A stretch of 64,000 bases of DNA from Carposina sasakii (GCA_014607495.2 CP053163.1:4382716-4446715); one strand, 5' to 3'; shown: positions 18,836-30,201, counted from the first letter of the stretch. Translations and numbers: made by a program. Notes: a model not told the origin generated them from the sequence alone.

Positions 18836-21796
18836 GGGGAGACCGAGGAGGGTTGTGACAATTTTTACTTAAAGGAACATATCTCAATAAAGAAAGATAC
18901 CACGATTATGAACCCTATGCCATAATATAGCTCAATCCTTACTCTTTTAAAAACAGTCATCAAAGTCAATGAAAGTTATAGGGTTTCTGAGAAGTACCAC
19001 GAAAACTGAAACTACTCCCTTTGTCACAATTCTCCTAACACCGAGGTAAGTTGTGACAGGTACCAAGGTAAGTTGTGACAATTATGGATATAGACTCAAT
19101 TTGATAGATAAACGTACCTACTTTTATATGAATTATAAAAAAAAACACGTTTTTATGGATATAAGTACTTTAATTATAATTTTGTATAATTGTAGGAACT
19201 ACAATAACATGAAACATTAACATATAAATCTAATCTGATAAACAATTATGGCAAACGTATTGCAGCTCGCCCAAAGTGCAATCTTCGTGAGACCAGCCTT
19301 TGCATTCGAGGCACTGAACCCACTTCTCATTGGATTTGCTACTGGCATAAGTTTCGAGGCAGCATAAGCAAAAACAATCATCTTCGACATCATCTGCACT
19401 TTGTTTGTTGGTCTTCTTCTTGGCTTTTTATATTTCTTCTTTTCTTCACTTAAAACACGCTTTTTCACACTTTTTAGCTTTCTACTGGCTTCTATAGCTG
19501 CTATTTCATCCTTGGTAGGTGTGTCGGTAAGCACAGCTGATTTGATCTTGCGTCTATTAGGTTGGTTTTTTTTTCTAGGTGGAGCTTTTGGCAACGGCCT
19601 TACTGATTCTGGCGAGAACACATTAGAATTACTGTCAATAAGAATACTTGTTGTAGACGTGGAGGGAACGGGTTCATTGGCGTTTTTGCTTGGCAAAGAT
19701 GGATTGGTAGAAGATGCTGTGGCTTGATCTGTGGATATAACTGGAGTACGGGATCTTGTCTCATCGTTTACAACTGGTCCGATAGTTGGATTTGGCGTAA
19801 GAACTCTTGCTTCATTGATTTCAACTGTAGCAATAGTAGTATTTGGAGTTAGGGGTCTGTCTTTTACATTGGCCGTAGTTTCTAGAACACTTGACGATTG
19901 CTCTGGTTCTGGATTGGGAAAAGTACGATCAGTAACTTGACTAGGTAGGAAATCGGTTTCTCCAAAGATATCTGTATTAACAGGCCATGTTCCAGTTGCA
20001 GCAAAACCAGCACTGATATTCCTTGCTGTGATCGCCACATCAAATGCTGATTTTGTAACAGATGGAATATCATAGATACTCATGACTTTCCCAGCATTAG
20101 AGCGCATCCAATTATCACAAGCTGTATTAATTGCTTTCTTTAGAGGCCCAAATATAGCACGATCTAACGGTTGTAACTTATGTGTGCAGTGTGGGGGGAA
20201 TGTTAGCAAAATAATCCCATTATCTCTGCAGAATTCAATATTTTTCAAAGCTGTGTGAGAAGCATGATTGTCCAGAAGCAACAGAGCTCTTTTCTCTTTT
20301 GATGGTCTGACGTGGTTTTTAAAATGCTCAAGGAAAATGTGAAAATCATCCTCCTGCATCCATCCTGATCCGTTAGCTGTTCCTACAGAACCAGTTGGGC
20401 CATCACGAATAAAATGTTCTTGGAATCTCTTACGTGGAAATATAAACATAGGCGGTATGTAATTGCCTATAGCGCTTCCAGCGAAAGCCAGAGTAACTAA
20501 GGTTCCTCTTTCCGCCGATGTCATCGCACTGACTTGTTTTTCTCCTCGTCGTGCTATTACTCTATCAGGCTTTTGAACGGTCGTTATTCCCGTCTCATCG
20601 ACGTTCCAAATATCTTTTGCCTCAAGATTATGTTTGCTTAAAACGCCTGTGTAGTTCTCAAAGAAAGCAGCCACATTAGTTTTATTAAAGCTCGTTGCGC
20701 GAGCTATGCTTGTGGCTTGTGGCAGCCTTAAAGATAAATTGGGGTGTCGTTGCATAAATAACTTAAGCCACACTTCTCCTGCCTTCTCATTTTCTTCCCA
20801 TGACACCGGAATTTTTTTATTATATTTTTTGCTAACATAAAGGCAATACTTCTTGTTTCTTTTGTTGTCAGCCCATAATTGGATGCTGCACATGTCAATA
20901 AATACTTGCATAATATATGTTCTTCCTCTTCAGTAAATACCGTTGGACTAGCATACCCCATAGATGGAGCCACAATAGTTGCGTTATCTTGAAAAGCCTG
21001 TTTCTTTTTAATATATCTTTGCAAAGACATGTAGTTGAGATTGTAAGAGGATGCGGCTTTTCGAAGACTTTGACCTCTTAATGTAACTTCTTCAAAAGCA
21101 AGTTCATAAATTTCGACACTAGCCATGCCCCTATCAGTCTTACGTGTATAATTATTAGGCATTCTGAAACAAAGAAATAGCAATTCCGCATAGATACAAC
21201 ACCAAACCCCATGCACAAATAATTTCCTGACAAAAATGACATTTTAAGACAAACTTTAATTGCCGAATAACTTTTATGTCAAACTTAGGTTGTAAGAATT
21301 GACTAGAACAAACAGACATACATATAAACAGAAAAAAACATTGCAAAAAGTATTTAAAATAAGCTAACCTGAAAATAAGCTGATTTAGGAGAGTTGTGAC
21401 ATCGTGTCACAACTCTCCTAGGTGCCAAAAATCGCGACCTGGTCAGAATAATAATTTGTAATTTTGAAGCAAGATGCAGACACAGCAAGACAATGCCACG
21501 CTTTGAAACTTCAAAAACCACAAAATATAAGAAAAAATAGCATAACCATATGAATGTAATATGTAACCATATAAATATAATAATTTTTTTTATAAAAAAC
21601 TTACTTTTCGGTTTTTTTCCATGCACACGTCCCTACTCACGCAACCACTTGCCTTGGGCCTCTGGCACGTACTGCGTCTAATGGCGCGTATCTAAAGAAA
21701 CAATCGTGCGCTGTTGCCAGCTCTCTAACAGTCATAGGTTAAGAAAAATTGTCTTTGTCACAACTCTCCTCTGTCACAACCCTCCTCGGTCTCCCC
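18836..21796 (-). mobile_element. pogo/Tigger-like DNA transposon, complete ends
   Basis: A 2,961 bp element is flanked by TA on both sides (18834-18835, 21797-21798), the target site of the Tc1/mariner/pogo superfamily. The ends are inverted repeats: GGGGAGACCGAGGAGGGTTG on the left and its complement CAACCCTCCTCGGTCTCCCC on the right. Inside each end the word GTTGTGAC (or its complement) recurs: at about 18852, 19021 (inverted), 19050 and 19071 on the left, and at 21387-21420 (as a palindrome), 21758 and 21775 on the right. It carries one transposase gene on the minus strand with two frameshifts. It is inserted in a minus-strand copy of the GGGGTAGCC short repeat (18765-18833). Confidence 0.9.
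19230..21162 (-). pseudogene. pogo/Tigger-like transposase, two frameshifts
   Basis: Acts on the element's own ends by DDE chemistry at TA sites. The start MPNNYTRKTDRG follows a TTTGTTTCAG acceptor, suggesting a 5' UTR intron. Domains in order: pipsqueak-type helix-turn-helix (EEVTLRGQSLRKAASSYNLN, about residues 20-55), CENP-B-like helix-turn-helix (GLTTKETRSIAFMLAK ... WLKLFMQRHPNLSLR), then the DDE_1 catalytic domain with DIWNVDETG, ALLLLDNHASH and HKLQPLDRAIFGPLKK giving the three aspartates. A proline/serine/threonine-rich linker follows, and a C-terminal PHD-like zinc finger (CFCLCCLETYASS, WVQCLECKGWSHEDC, YVCHNC) ending at 19230. One frame change lies at 20817-20830 in an A/T run and one near 19415. 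Apart from these the gene is whole, so it is a young copy or has sequencing-type indels in homopolymers. Confidence 0.9.
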
Positions 21797-21850
21797 TATA
21801 TTGTATGCCTGTATGTAGGTATGTTGGTACCAAACCTTAAAACAGTCATC

Positions 21851-22103
21851 ATCTTCCTGCCCTTATACCATTAGGCATTTATGGGGTCGGCCCAATATGG
21901 TTTCTTTCGAAACTTACATTGACAAAGTTTGGTTTTTATTTTTACGGCCGGCTGCCTGCCTGATGCCAACCCTTCTTGCGTATAGCTAAGTGACAATATT
22001 TCGAAAAATCCGTACATGAAATAAATTCAGTGGTACAGGCCCGTGACTGGTATCAAACTCACGCCTCCCGACTGAAAGGCGCACGTCTTAACCATTGGGC
22101 TAC
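21851..22103 (-). mobile_element. tRNA-derived SINE with RTE-type tail, 20 bp duplication
   Basis: On the minus strand the head (22103 downward) has box A-like TAGCCCAATGG and box B-like GTTTGATACCAG inside 'aggcgtgagtttgataccag', then the body, and a tail ending in the 3' sequence of RTE-type LINEs ('gccgaccccataaatgccta', 'ataagggcaggaagat'). A perfect duplication CAAACCTTAAAACAGTCATC flanks it at 21831-21850 and 22104-22123. This is a clear target-primed insertion of a SINE borrowing a LINE tail, and a recent one. Confidence 0.85.
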
Positions 22104-22304
22104 CAAACCTTAAAACAGTCATCGAGACAAAGCTGTTTTCAGGACCACTGATATTTTTTAACAAGTTTCTGTGCAAATTGGAGCATGTATCTGGCCCTCT
22201 ATTATTAATTATGCTGGAAAAGATCGTTTTAAGAGATAAGCTCCAGTTTATACATTATTATTATTACTTTATTATTATTATTATTACTTATTTATGTTTA
22301 AATT

Positions 22305-22965
22305 CTCGGGACTACAGAGTCCCGGTCCTTTGAGAGGCGTGCATCGGGCCGTGCCCAAGATATAGAGGCCCTTTTTAGAGAACTTTAATATGGTGTGGGA
22401 TACGCATGGCGGATACCATCGCTGACCGCACAATATGATACACCCGACGACGGTCCCCGCCATGTGCAAGACTATTGGAGTGCAGATCTATGTCATGCGA
22501 TGGAAACAAAGGTCATGGGCTATGGGGCTGAATGTTGGGTGGGGTTGGGTAACTGGGCTATTGAAGGAGACTAACGGACGCCTGCCATTACAACCAAGTC
22601 TCATAATTGTTTGGTGGCAGGCGGTGACTCGCCGACTCATTTCATGGGTCCCCTGAAACGGGCGCACGCACGGAGCGACAAAGGGGGCAACATTTGGTGA
22701 GTGGCTAGGGTGGAGGGGTGCCCCTGGACTTTAAACCGAAGCCAACTTGCCACTTACTGACGGGCACGTCCACCCTCGAGCTGTCATAGCTCTCGCGACT
22801 CCACTCTGCCCGGCCGGCGAAGGCAAGGCAGGGGGAACTGTTCCTCGTCAGACCTCACTCCGGCGCCGGAGATGAGGAACAGGGTCTTCCCCCGGGAGTA
22901 CTTCAGGTCTGTGGGAACGCTACCTCCCAACAGCTCGCCACAAGCTGCCCTGCGGGCTTACTTAT
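22305..22965. repeat. GC-rich unidentified block between TTA repeats
   Basis: About 650 bases of much higher GC than the surroundings, lying between TTATTATTATTACTT-type runs at 22256-22297 and 22960-22980. Words such as 'gaggcgtgcatcgggccgtg', 'gtggcaggcggtgactcgcc' and 'ccgaagccaacttgccactt' look like untranslated sequence of a non-LTR retroelement, but no protein motif is visible on either strand. Identity unknown. Confidence 0.4.
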
Positions 22966-23070
22966 TTATTATTATTATAAAGAGGTATAGTACAAATTCT
23001 TATTAGTCTATGCCCTACAAAATACCTATATATGTGATGTCACACTATTATCCAATGTTTGTGTGTGCAA

Positions 23071-23300
23071 TCTATACCTATACATACATATAATAAAATT
23101 GTAACGGATCGACGTTTGTGCACGCTAATCTCAGAAACGGCTAAACCGATTTCGATGCAGTTTTCAGGAATACACTGTGACTGGTCCCACTTAGCATATA
23201 GGCTACTTTTTATCCCGGGAAAATGTTTTTATCCCTAATAATTTCGACATTTTGTTTTTTTTTTGTATTCCACGCGGACGGAGTCGCGGGCGTCCACTAG
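23071..23300 (+). mobile_element. Non-autonomous Helitron-like repeat
   Basis: Starts TCTATACCTATACATACATA, contains GTAACGGATCGACGTTTGTG, GCTAATCTCAGAAACGGCTA and TATCCCGGGAAAATGTTTTT, and ends in a small hairpin (GGACG/CGTCC) followed by CTAG before a T. A TC start and hairpin-CTRR end inserted between A/T bases is the Helitron signature. Link to Helitrons is supported by the helicase at 43626. Confidence 0.6.
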
Positions 23301-23309
23301 TAAAGAATA

Positions 23310-23432
23310 AGAAAATACATACATACATATAATCACGCCTTTATTCCTTACGGGGTAGGAAGAGCACCAAGGGCCGATAGGACCACACGGTGCCACTACT
23401 GACCTATTTGAGGAAATAGTTGAGATGTACAA
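23310..23432 (-). repeat. LINE 3' tail, (CATA)n type
   Basis: 'acatacatacatataatcac' then 'gaccacacggtgccactact'; inverted form of the block at 17530. Confidence 0.5.
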
Positions 23433-24089
23433 GAATAAGAAAATATCACAAAATTATAAATTGAACTCGGCTATTCGAATGTCCGCTCTCATTAGACACT
23501 ATTGACCGCATTCAGGTACATCCATCATGATAGATATAAAGGTCTGAGCACCTAAGCAGGTGACCACGAAATAAATCTCACGTGAATAGAATAACGATGG
23601 AATAAAGCTCTTTCACGCCATTTTCCCTTCCATTTGACAACCGCAAACGATAAGTGATACGAGTAAAGCGAGTCAATACTATAAAATAGACCGAGACTAG
23701 ATTTCTTATTCACATGTTAGCGATAAAACATATATTTTCCTGTAGCATTGAATAAAATGTTTTCCCTCAATACCATCTTCCAACCTTTGTCAGTTGATTT
23801 GATGTTTCATCGGTCGTCAATAATATGAAATTGTGCACGAAATACTTAGAGAGTATATTTACTCGAAACGGAACCTTTAATGTTTGAAAGTAAGGACTTG
23901 AGGACGGCAAAAAAATATTTGTATGTTCCTTGAACGTGACCTCCCAAACAAACTTGGAATAAACTCATAATCATGCTCTTTTATCGATTTATATGAATCG
24001 ATTCTTGACGAACCCAATTCAAAGATGAGGAAAGTGAAAAGACAAAGTTTACACAATAGAGTTGGCTGAGGCGGGTTTTTCTAGGCCAC

Positions 24090-24300
24090 GGTCCACTAGA
24101 AATATGTCTGTGTTCCTAAGTGACCAGAACTTCAGGATCACAAGGGCGATCCCACAGCCACACTTAGTAAGTACCTATAGCGTGGACAATGTTACGTGGA
24201 CAGTGACTTGCTACGAGTAGCTTATCGCCTGAGAGAATGCCCGAGTTCCTTAGTCAACTTTTGCGATATCATTACGGGGCATAGTGGAATGCTATGAAAA
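24090..24300 (+). repeat. Dispersed GGGGTAGCC short repeat, copy
   Basis: Contains 'gatcccacagccacacttag', 'tagcttatcgcctgagagaa' and 'gttccttagtcaac'; same block order as 6885-7085. Confidence 0.5.
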
Positions 24301-24324
24301 TATTAGTACTTTCTGTGAAGACAG

Positions 24325-25084
24325 CAGAGGCGGCTCGTGATATTTTTTGATTGGAGTTCTCAATTTTTTTATACCGTATCTATTGTTCAGATTGAAAAAA
24401 ACTGCGTAAAAGATTTTCTTTTCTAACTACATACTTACATTTGAATAAGAAAAATTCCAGGACGTGTTGGCCTTTTGGCTTTCAGTTCAAGGCGCTTATG
24501 AGTCTTTTCACGCTTTTAATTATAAAACATACACTATATTGTTCCATTTTTAACATAAAATGTCGCGCACAAACGATTCCTAATTTTTATTTGAAAGAAA
24601 AACTGCGAATTAACTGAAAAAGCCAGCGTTTTTTTGTAAACATAAAACGGTAGGTAACATCGGAAACATCGCATAGGTTATCCCCACGCGCATGCACGGT
24701 TTGGCAACGCCACGCAGGAGCGGTGCTCCAGATTAGGCTAATTTCTTATACGAAATCTTCTGTTTCACGCGTCGGCCTATGTCGATGTATCTCTTTCGAA
24801 CTCATTGAATACAGTACTAGGAATCATATAAAATTTCGTTCCATAGGAGCGCAATCTCTGGCGCTCCACTCGTAAGATACAATTAACACAAAAGCGTAGC
24901 AGGAATACTAGGTAGGTAATCTGTTAGACTATTGTATTGGCAAAGTAGAATAGAAATACAATTATGAATAAGTACATATATAGTAAAAAATAAATATGTA
25001 TGTATAAAGAAATATAGACTGCCTATGTAATCTTCATGGGTGAGAGTGCACTGCACCAGCGCTCTTTAGGACGAGCCGCCTCTG
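24325..25084. mobile_element. Non-autonomous hAT element, exact 8 bp duplication
   Basis: The ends are CAGAGGCGGCTCGT and its complement ACGAGCCGCCTCTG; the flanks are an exact 8 bp direct repeat GAAGACAG (24317-24324 and 25085-25092). An 8 bp duplication with CAGNGGC-type ends defines hAT elements. The 760 bp interior has no transposase. A second, end-truncated copy is at 53829-54145 in the opposite orientation. Confidence 0.85.
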
Positions 25085-25360
25085 GAAGACAGTATGTAAA
25101 TCTTATTCTCATTCTTTATTGCATGTTAACAAATACAGGGTAATATGTGCAATTAAACTAATTCTAAGAAATCTAATATCTATGCTAGATGCTAGCTAAT
25201 AGGTGTAAATGCGATGTCTATGTCCTCTTCACATTTTATTTACTTACACAATCAACCTTTTTTAAATTTAGCATTCATATGATAGTTGGAAGTGCGGAGA
25301 AGCACATAGGCTACATTATGTAGCCCACGCAAACGAAGTTGCAGACAACAGCTAGTAATA

Positions 25361-25775
25361 GTAGAGGAGACCGTGAAGATCGACCTTCACCGATCTGACA
25401 ACTAAATGAGATACATTTTTTATCAAATACAATTTATAAACAAATAAATATTCCTCTTGTGACTTGCCTATCGAAAAGTTTTATATATATATTGTGACAG
25501 GTCCAACTTAACATATAGGCTACTTTTTATCCCGGGAAAATGTTTTAATCCCGGATAATTTCGACCTTTTGTTTTTTCTTAGTCTATACATATAATAAAA
25601 ATGTAACGGATCGCTGTCTGTACATGGAAGATATATGAGAAAATATATTATAGGAGACATTTTGTTTTTTTTTGGAGTCCACGCGGACGGAATCGCGGGC
25701 GTCCACTAGTAAGAAATAAGTCTCATCGATTATAGTTATCAGATCGGTGAAGGTCGATCTTCCACGTCTCTTAGA
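25361..25775. mobile_element. TIR element containing a Helitron-like insertion
   Basis: GAAGATCGACCTTCACCGAT near 25375 is inverted at 25742-25764 (ATCGGTGAAGGTCGATCTTC), with further matching outer bases (GAGGAGACC / GTCTCTTAG). The interior includes 25490-25709, a partial Helitron-like tail and a short complete one (25583-25709, TCTATACATATAATAAAAAT to CACTAG). A 3' Helitron-like end also lies just upstream at about 25310-25355. Confidence 0.5.
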
Positions 25776-26383
25776 CTATAAGGAATAAATTCAAGAACAA
25801 CCTAAATGGATTTCGAAAGGCCGGAAGTTTTAAATCTACCAAAAGAAATCCGCTGTTATTAAGTAGGAAGTTACGACAGAAGTCTTTGATCATACCAAAT
25901 GCCACAGCTATTTATTTATCCCGAGTTATGACGATTTGGTTACTATCAACCCGCCTGTCAGTCTAATTATAAAATCTCGTCATCCAAAAAGTAGGTAAAG
26001 TTTCGTCGTTATATCTATAGCTACATACTCATGCATTGTGATAAAAAATAGTGTTGCATTGTGAAGTTCTATTAAACAAAAAATGTACTTACATGCATAT
26101 TTTCTACTTTTTCCACATGTTTTCTACTTTTCCATTTTTGTAACAGGTCGTCAGCGTTTTCCAAATTGGATTTGAAATATTCTGTTCAACGATGAATGCA
26201 ATAAAAATTTATAGATTGTTACCCAGGTTGGTATTCGTTTGACATAAAACCGTCAATTTTGGACTTGAAAATTTTTAATTATTATCTGCGCCATTTTCTG
26301 TTTGCCCATTATTTTTATAAAAGACCGAAATCTCATGATGCTGGTTCCTAATCAGAGTTTCTTATCTTTGTGTGTGATTTTAG

Positions 26384-27070
26384 TGAGGTATCGAGCGACT
26401 CGGACCGCTGCTTATCTCGGACCACGTTCCGAGTTGACTGATTCGCTTTTATTTATTTTGGTATTTTGTCAGGCGACTCGGACCACTCGTAATTTTAACC
26501 ACAAATCCATTGTTCATGTACCACTTTTAGTACAGTTAACAAAAAAGAGTTAGAAATAAAACAAATCTATTCAATAATGTTTTTATTTAGGTATCTATGG
26601 TAGGTGTAAAAGTCTTATATTGTGTTTTTAAAATCACGTCGTTGGCTCAATGTTTACTTAGCTATTAAATGTGTTTTATCAATCAATAAAAAAATATTTC
26701 TACGAAGAAAATTACATGTAAAATAAAATCAGTCTTTATGTCGGTTTCGAAATCATACATCCAACGCATTATGATCTATATAGTAGAGGTATATTTTATA
26801 GATATCGTGATTCGAGAGGAATAATATATATATAACTAGCGACCCGCTCCGGCTTCGCACGGGTGGAATGCTGATACGTAATCCCACTATACGAAGACAA
26901 AGTCACGGGCGACTCCTAGTATAACATAAAACAAAATCCAAACAGGTTTTTCTGTTAACTGTACTTGAAGTTAATTAGGTATGTGGTCCGAGTCGACAGA
27001 ACGAGAAATGTATTCGGGCGACTAGAACCGCGGTCCGAGTTTGTTGTGGTCCGAGTCACCTGATACCTCA
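26384..27070. mobile_element. TIR element with CTCGGACC motifs, 6 bp duplication
   Basis: Ends TGAGGTATCGAGCGACTCGG and the complement of CCGAGTCACCTGATACCTCA; flanked by an exact 6 bp TTTTAG (26378-26383, 27071-27076). The motif CTCGGACC or its complement recurs at both arms (26399, 26417 and 26469 on the left; 26986, 27031 and 27048 on the right). A short Helitron-like piece ('actagcgacccgctccggct') sits inside near 26836. No coding capacity. Confidence 0.65.
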
Positions 27071-27096
27071 TTTTAGTGTCGTGTAAGATTTGCACT

Positions 27097-27327
27097 GTAA
27101 GAAACCGGCCAAGAACAAGTCGGACTCACGCATGAAGGGTTCCCCTTTAATTGTTTTTTGCTTCCAGTATTTCACCTACCAGCTACAAAAATACATCATC
27201 TATGGAAATTTCATTTATCCAGTCATCTCGGTCCATGAGATAAAAACTTGTATCAGACGACGGACATCGGACAACGAAGTCTTAGCAATAGGGTCCTGTT
27301 TTTACCCTTTGGGTACGGTACCCTGAA
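27097..27327 (-). repeat. Dispersed repeat ending GGGTACGGTACCCT
   Basis: 'aaaccggccaagaacaagtc', 'gacggacatcggacaacgaa' and 'ttgggtacggtaccct' are blocks of the family also seen, opposite in orientation, at 1980. Confidence 0.6.
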
Positions 27328-27329
27328 AA

Positions 27330-27860
27330 AGAGCTACGATTTATGAAGGTAGTTACAGTACCGTTTTACAATACTTGTTTTAGTAATTGAATTCACATTG
27401 AATTTTTTAACATACGTCATGTAATTTGTAATTGTTTCGTTAAAGCTCCATTGTTTTTACAGAACGAAAAAGTTTCGCCAAACAGATTGTTTTTGTTTAA
27501 TTCGTCTGTTGTTAACCGTGCTTGTATTTGAAATTGAATTGGTTGGATAATGGTCTTTGTATCTGAATTAATATGATTGTATTGTGTAGTATTTTGTCTC
27601 AGGATAGGATTACATAGGCACGTACTCGTACAGGAAAATAATCGACCCTTTTATAGGTGAAGCTGATTTTATGTATGAAACCACTATTATTGTTGTAAAT
27701 GCAAAAGTTTCTTTGTACCTCATTACGTTTTTTTACTCAACCAATCAGCTAGTATTTTTGCATACTTACATATATTATTACATATGTTCGTCTACCAACT
27801 AGGCAACTACAACAATATTCTCTACAATTCCTTCTCGATCAGGCACATTATTTTCAATTA
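27330..27860. other. Non-coding stretch, no gene seen
   Basis: AT-rich, no recognisable repeat or ORF; it would be the 5' flank of the candidate exon at 27908. Confidence 0.45.
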
Positions 27861-27907
27861 TATATATGTACATATATAACATAAACGCAAAATTGTTTTC
27901 TCGACAC

Positions 27908-28092
27908 ATGGAGCGATTTTATGTTTCTCTGATTACGGTAGTGTTATCACTGCCTCTTTGTGTTCTGCAGAATCAAGACGCCAGCTGTATACTTCAATCC
28001 TGTACCCCAATTAAATCTTACATGCAAGAGCGAGCTTGTCTTGTCGTACCAAAGTGCCCAGGGAGACTTAAATCAAATCATTATACTCTAAG
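27908..28092 (+). CDS. Candidate first exon of a secreted cysteine-containing protein
   Basis: ATG 27908 opens MERFYVSLITVVLSLPLCVL, a textbook signal peptide (basic/polar start, hydrophobic core), followed by a mature part with spaced cysteines: DASCILQSCTPIKSYMQERA, then CLVVPKCPGRLKSNHYTL. The frame reaches TAG at 28094, but AG|GTAGGTAAGT at 28092 is a donor that would bypass it in phase 2. Upstream, TATATATAT/ACATATATAACAT gives a TATA-like context close to the start. The pattern suggests a small secreted inhibitor-like or venom/saliva-like protein, but I do not recognise the family. The remaining exons are not found; the transposase pseudogene that follows on the other strand would lie in the intron. 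ATG 27866 is an alternative start that would bury the signal peptide. Confidence 0.35.
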
Positions 28093-29252
28093 GTAGGTAA
28101 GTATACGCTTCTGTCAGCTGTAATATTATGGAAATTGGCTATTCTGCGGTTCATATTTCGTGCCTCAACTATAGGTATACTTGTCTTAGTATTTTAAAGT
28201 CTCTTCAAAGTGTCGCCGGCACTGTGTTTATAAGGGTCGAAACAACAACAATGGATATATTGTTGATTGATGGATATTTCCTCCGCAATAATCAAAAATA
28301 TTTTTAAAAGATTCCTATATTTATGTAATGATTATGAATCCTTTTGGAACATTTATAGTTGACTTTTTGTGTATATAATGTTTCATCACAAATGTTAATG
28401 GCAGTTTTATGTCCATTGGGAATGATAACCTTATGTTACAATAATTCGTCCCGTGATAAATGATTAACGCCTGTCTGGTCACGAAATCTTGAAATAATAT
28501 CTCTCTCAACTTGCCCATCAAGGCTGCTAATGTTTGAAAAAATACTTTCAATAATGTGGCAATTTTCTGGTCTGAGTCTCAAGTTCTTATTTTTAGCAAA
28601 AGTGCGGCTGTGCTTTGGCTTATCTGTGCAATTGGGAGATTCGTGGCCCTTTCTCGGTCAATGTGTGGAATTTTTCCTTTGTAAGTCCTATGCAATGTTG
28701 TCTATCGTCAATAGCTTGAATATTATTAAGGTTAAGAGTCGGACAAAAAGCATTAACAAATGAGAACATATGTTGAACTTGTTCTATAGTAAAGTTGTTT
28801 ATGCTGTTGTTTGACGAGAATAAGGCATGCCAGGAATAATTTGTCAAATGCGTACTACAAACTCGAGTTAACTTCGGCAAATTATAATGGTGATGGTGTA
28901 AAACAGTAGCACGTAATGTGTCCGATATACTATGAAATGTGGTGCTGACGCAATCTGGAAAGACGCAATTGTGTGTAAAATTTGCAGGGCGTCTGTAATC
29001 TGGTAAAACTATTTCTTGGTTACCAGCTGTTAAAGTAAGTTCATTTGGAGGCGTAGATTCAGACGTTGCTATATTTTCTTCTTGTTGAATATTCGCTATA
29101 TTCTGTAGAGATTTATGTTCATTTTGGCGGTTCAAAAGAGCAACCATTCTTTTAGTTCGCATTCAGCAACCATGGCATACACGATCCAGTGTCGATATCT
29201 GAAAATATTGTCATGACATTCCACTGTTGTAATAATAATGATATTAGTCTTA

Positions 29253-29390
29253 GGATCGATTTTTCCAAACGTAAGATAGCCTATCAGAAGAATAGAGTTG
29301 ATGCTGTCTTTCTCTAAAACTTGATCATGATAGAGACAACATCAATTTTATTCTTCTGATAGGGTATCTGACGTTTGGAAAAATCGGCCC
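29253..29390. mobile_element. Foldback MITE with TTA duplication
   Basis: The two arms GATCGATTTTTCCAAACGTA and the complement of ACGTTTGGAAAAATCGGCCC form a hairpin covering almost all 138 bp (CTATCAGAAGAATAGAGTTG pairs with CAATTTTATTCTTCTGATAG). TTA flanks both sides (29250-29252, 29391-29393), as in PIF/Harbinger-type MITEs. It sits in the intron between exons 2 and 3 of the transposase pseudogene. Diverged relatives at 42840-42950 and 49918-50000. Confidence 0.7.
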
Positions 29391-30045
29391 TTAGATAAAT
29401 TTATGACGACCTAGTAAAATGCCCATCAGGATCGATAGTTAGAAAAAGCTGCTGTTGGGCATATGGCTTTATAAATAGAACTTCACTGTAACAGGCCGAG
29501 TTTATTCATACACATATTATAGGTACCTACTAGAGACCCTATTTTCATGTTTAGGTAGGTACAGACGATACGACGGCACTTCTCTTCGTTTCTCATAACA
29601 AAAGTCTTACTCATTTCCTGTGGGAACTCTAAATTATATCATGACTCCAAATCAAAATCGGGATACAATATATATTAGTAGAAATTGAGACTGTACGGTT
29701 ACCGCCCAAATCATACAAACCTGCCGTGGCGCTACTCTATTTTCTATAATATTAAATACAGATTGCTGCATTTCGTTGGTTTTTCTCTCAATATAATATC
29801 ACTTTGGCGTCGTCTATTTGAACGGCCACATAAAAGACAGATAGCTCCATGTCTTCTAGTATTAGTTGCAGCTTCATCACCGTCAGATACTTCACTTGAA
29901 GCCATAGCAAGTTCTCTGCAAGCTTCACAGACGTAATCATCTTCCGAAATCTAAAAAAAATAACTAAAAACCTTCTAGGTACATAAATTTAATACCAATG
30001 TTAATACAGTGGACACCCGCGATACACGTAGCTGTGTTTCCGTAA

Positions 30046-30201
30046 CCGCCCCCTGATTATGTAACTTGCAATAGCAAAGCCGAAGCAGCGCGATCGCGAT
30101 AATTGAGACTGTGTGTATGCGCGGGGCAAGAAGCGGGGTGCGGTAGCTCACCGAGCGCTCATTACGCACACGCACACACTCTCAATTATATCAGGAGGCG
30201 G
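30046..30201. mobile_element. Foldback MITE, CCGCCYCCTGAT ends
   Basis: CCGCCCCCTGATTATGTAAC on the left is inverted as TATATCAGGAGGCGG on the right, and GATAATTGAGACTGTGTGTA pairs with ACACACTCTCAATTA. About 156 bp, in the first intron of the transposase pseudogene. Confidence 0.55.
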
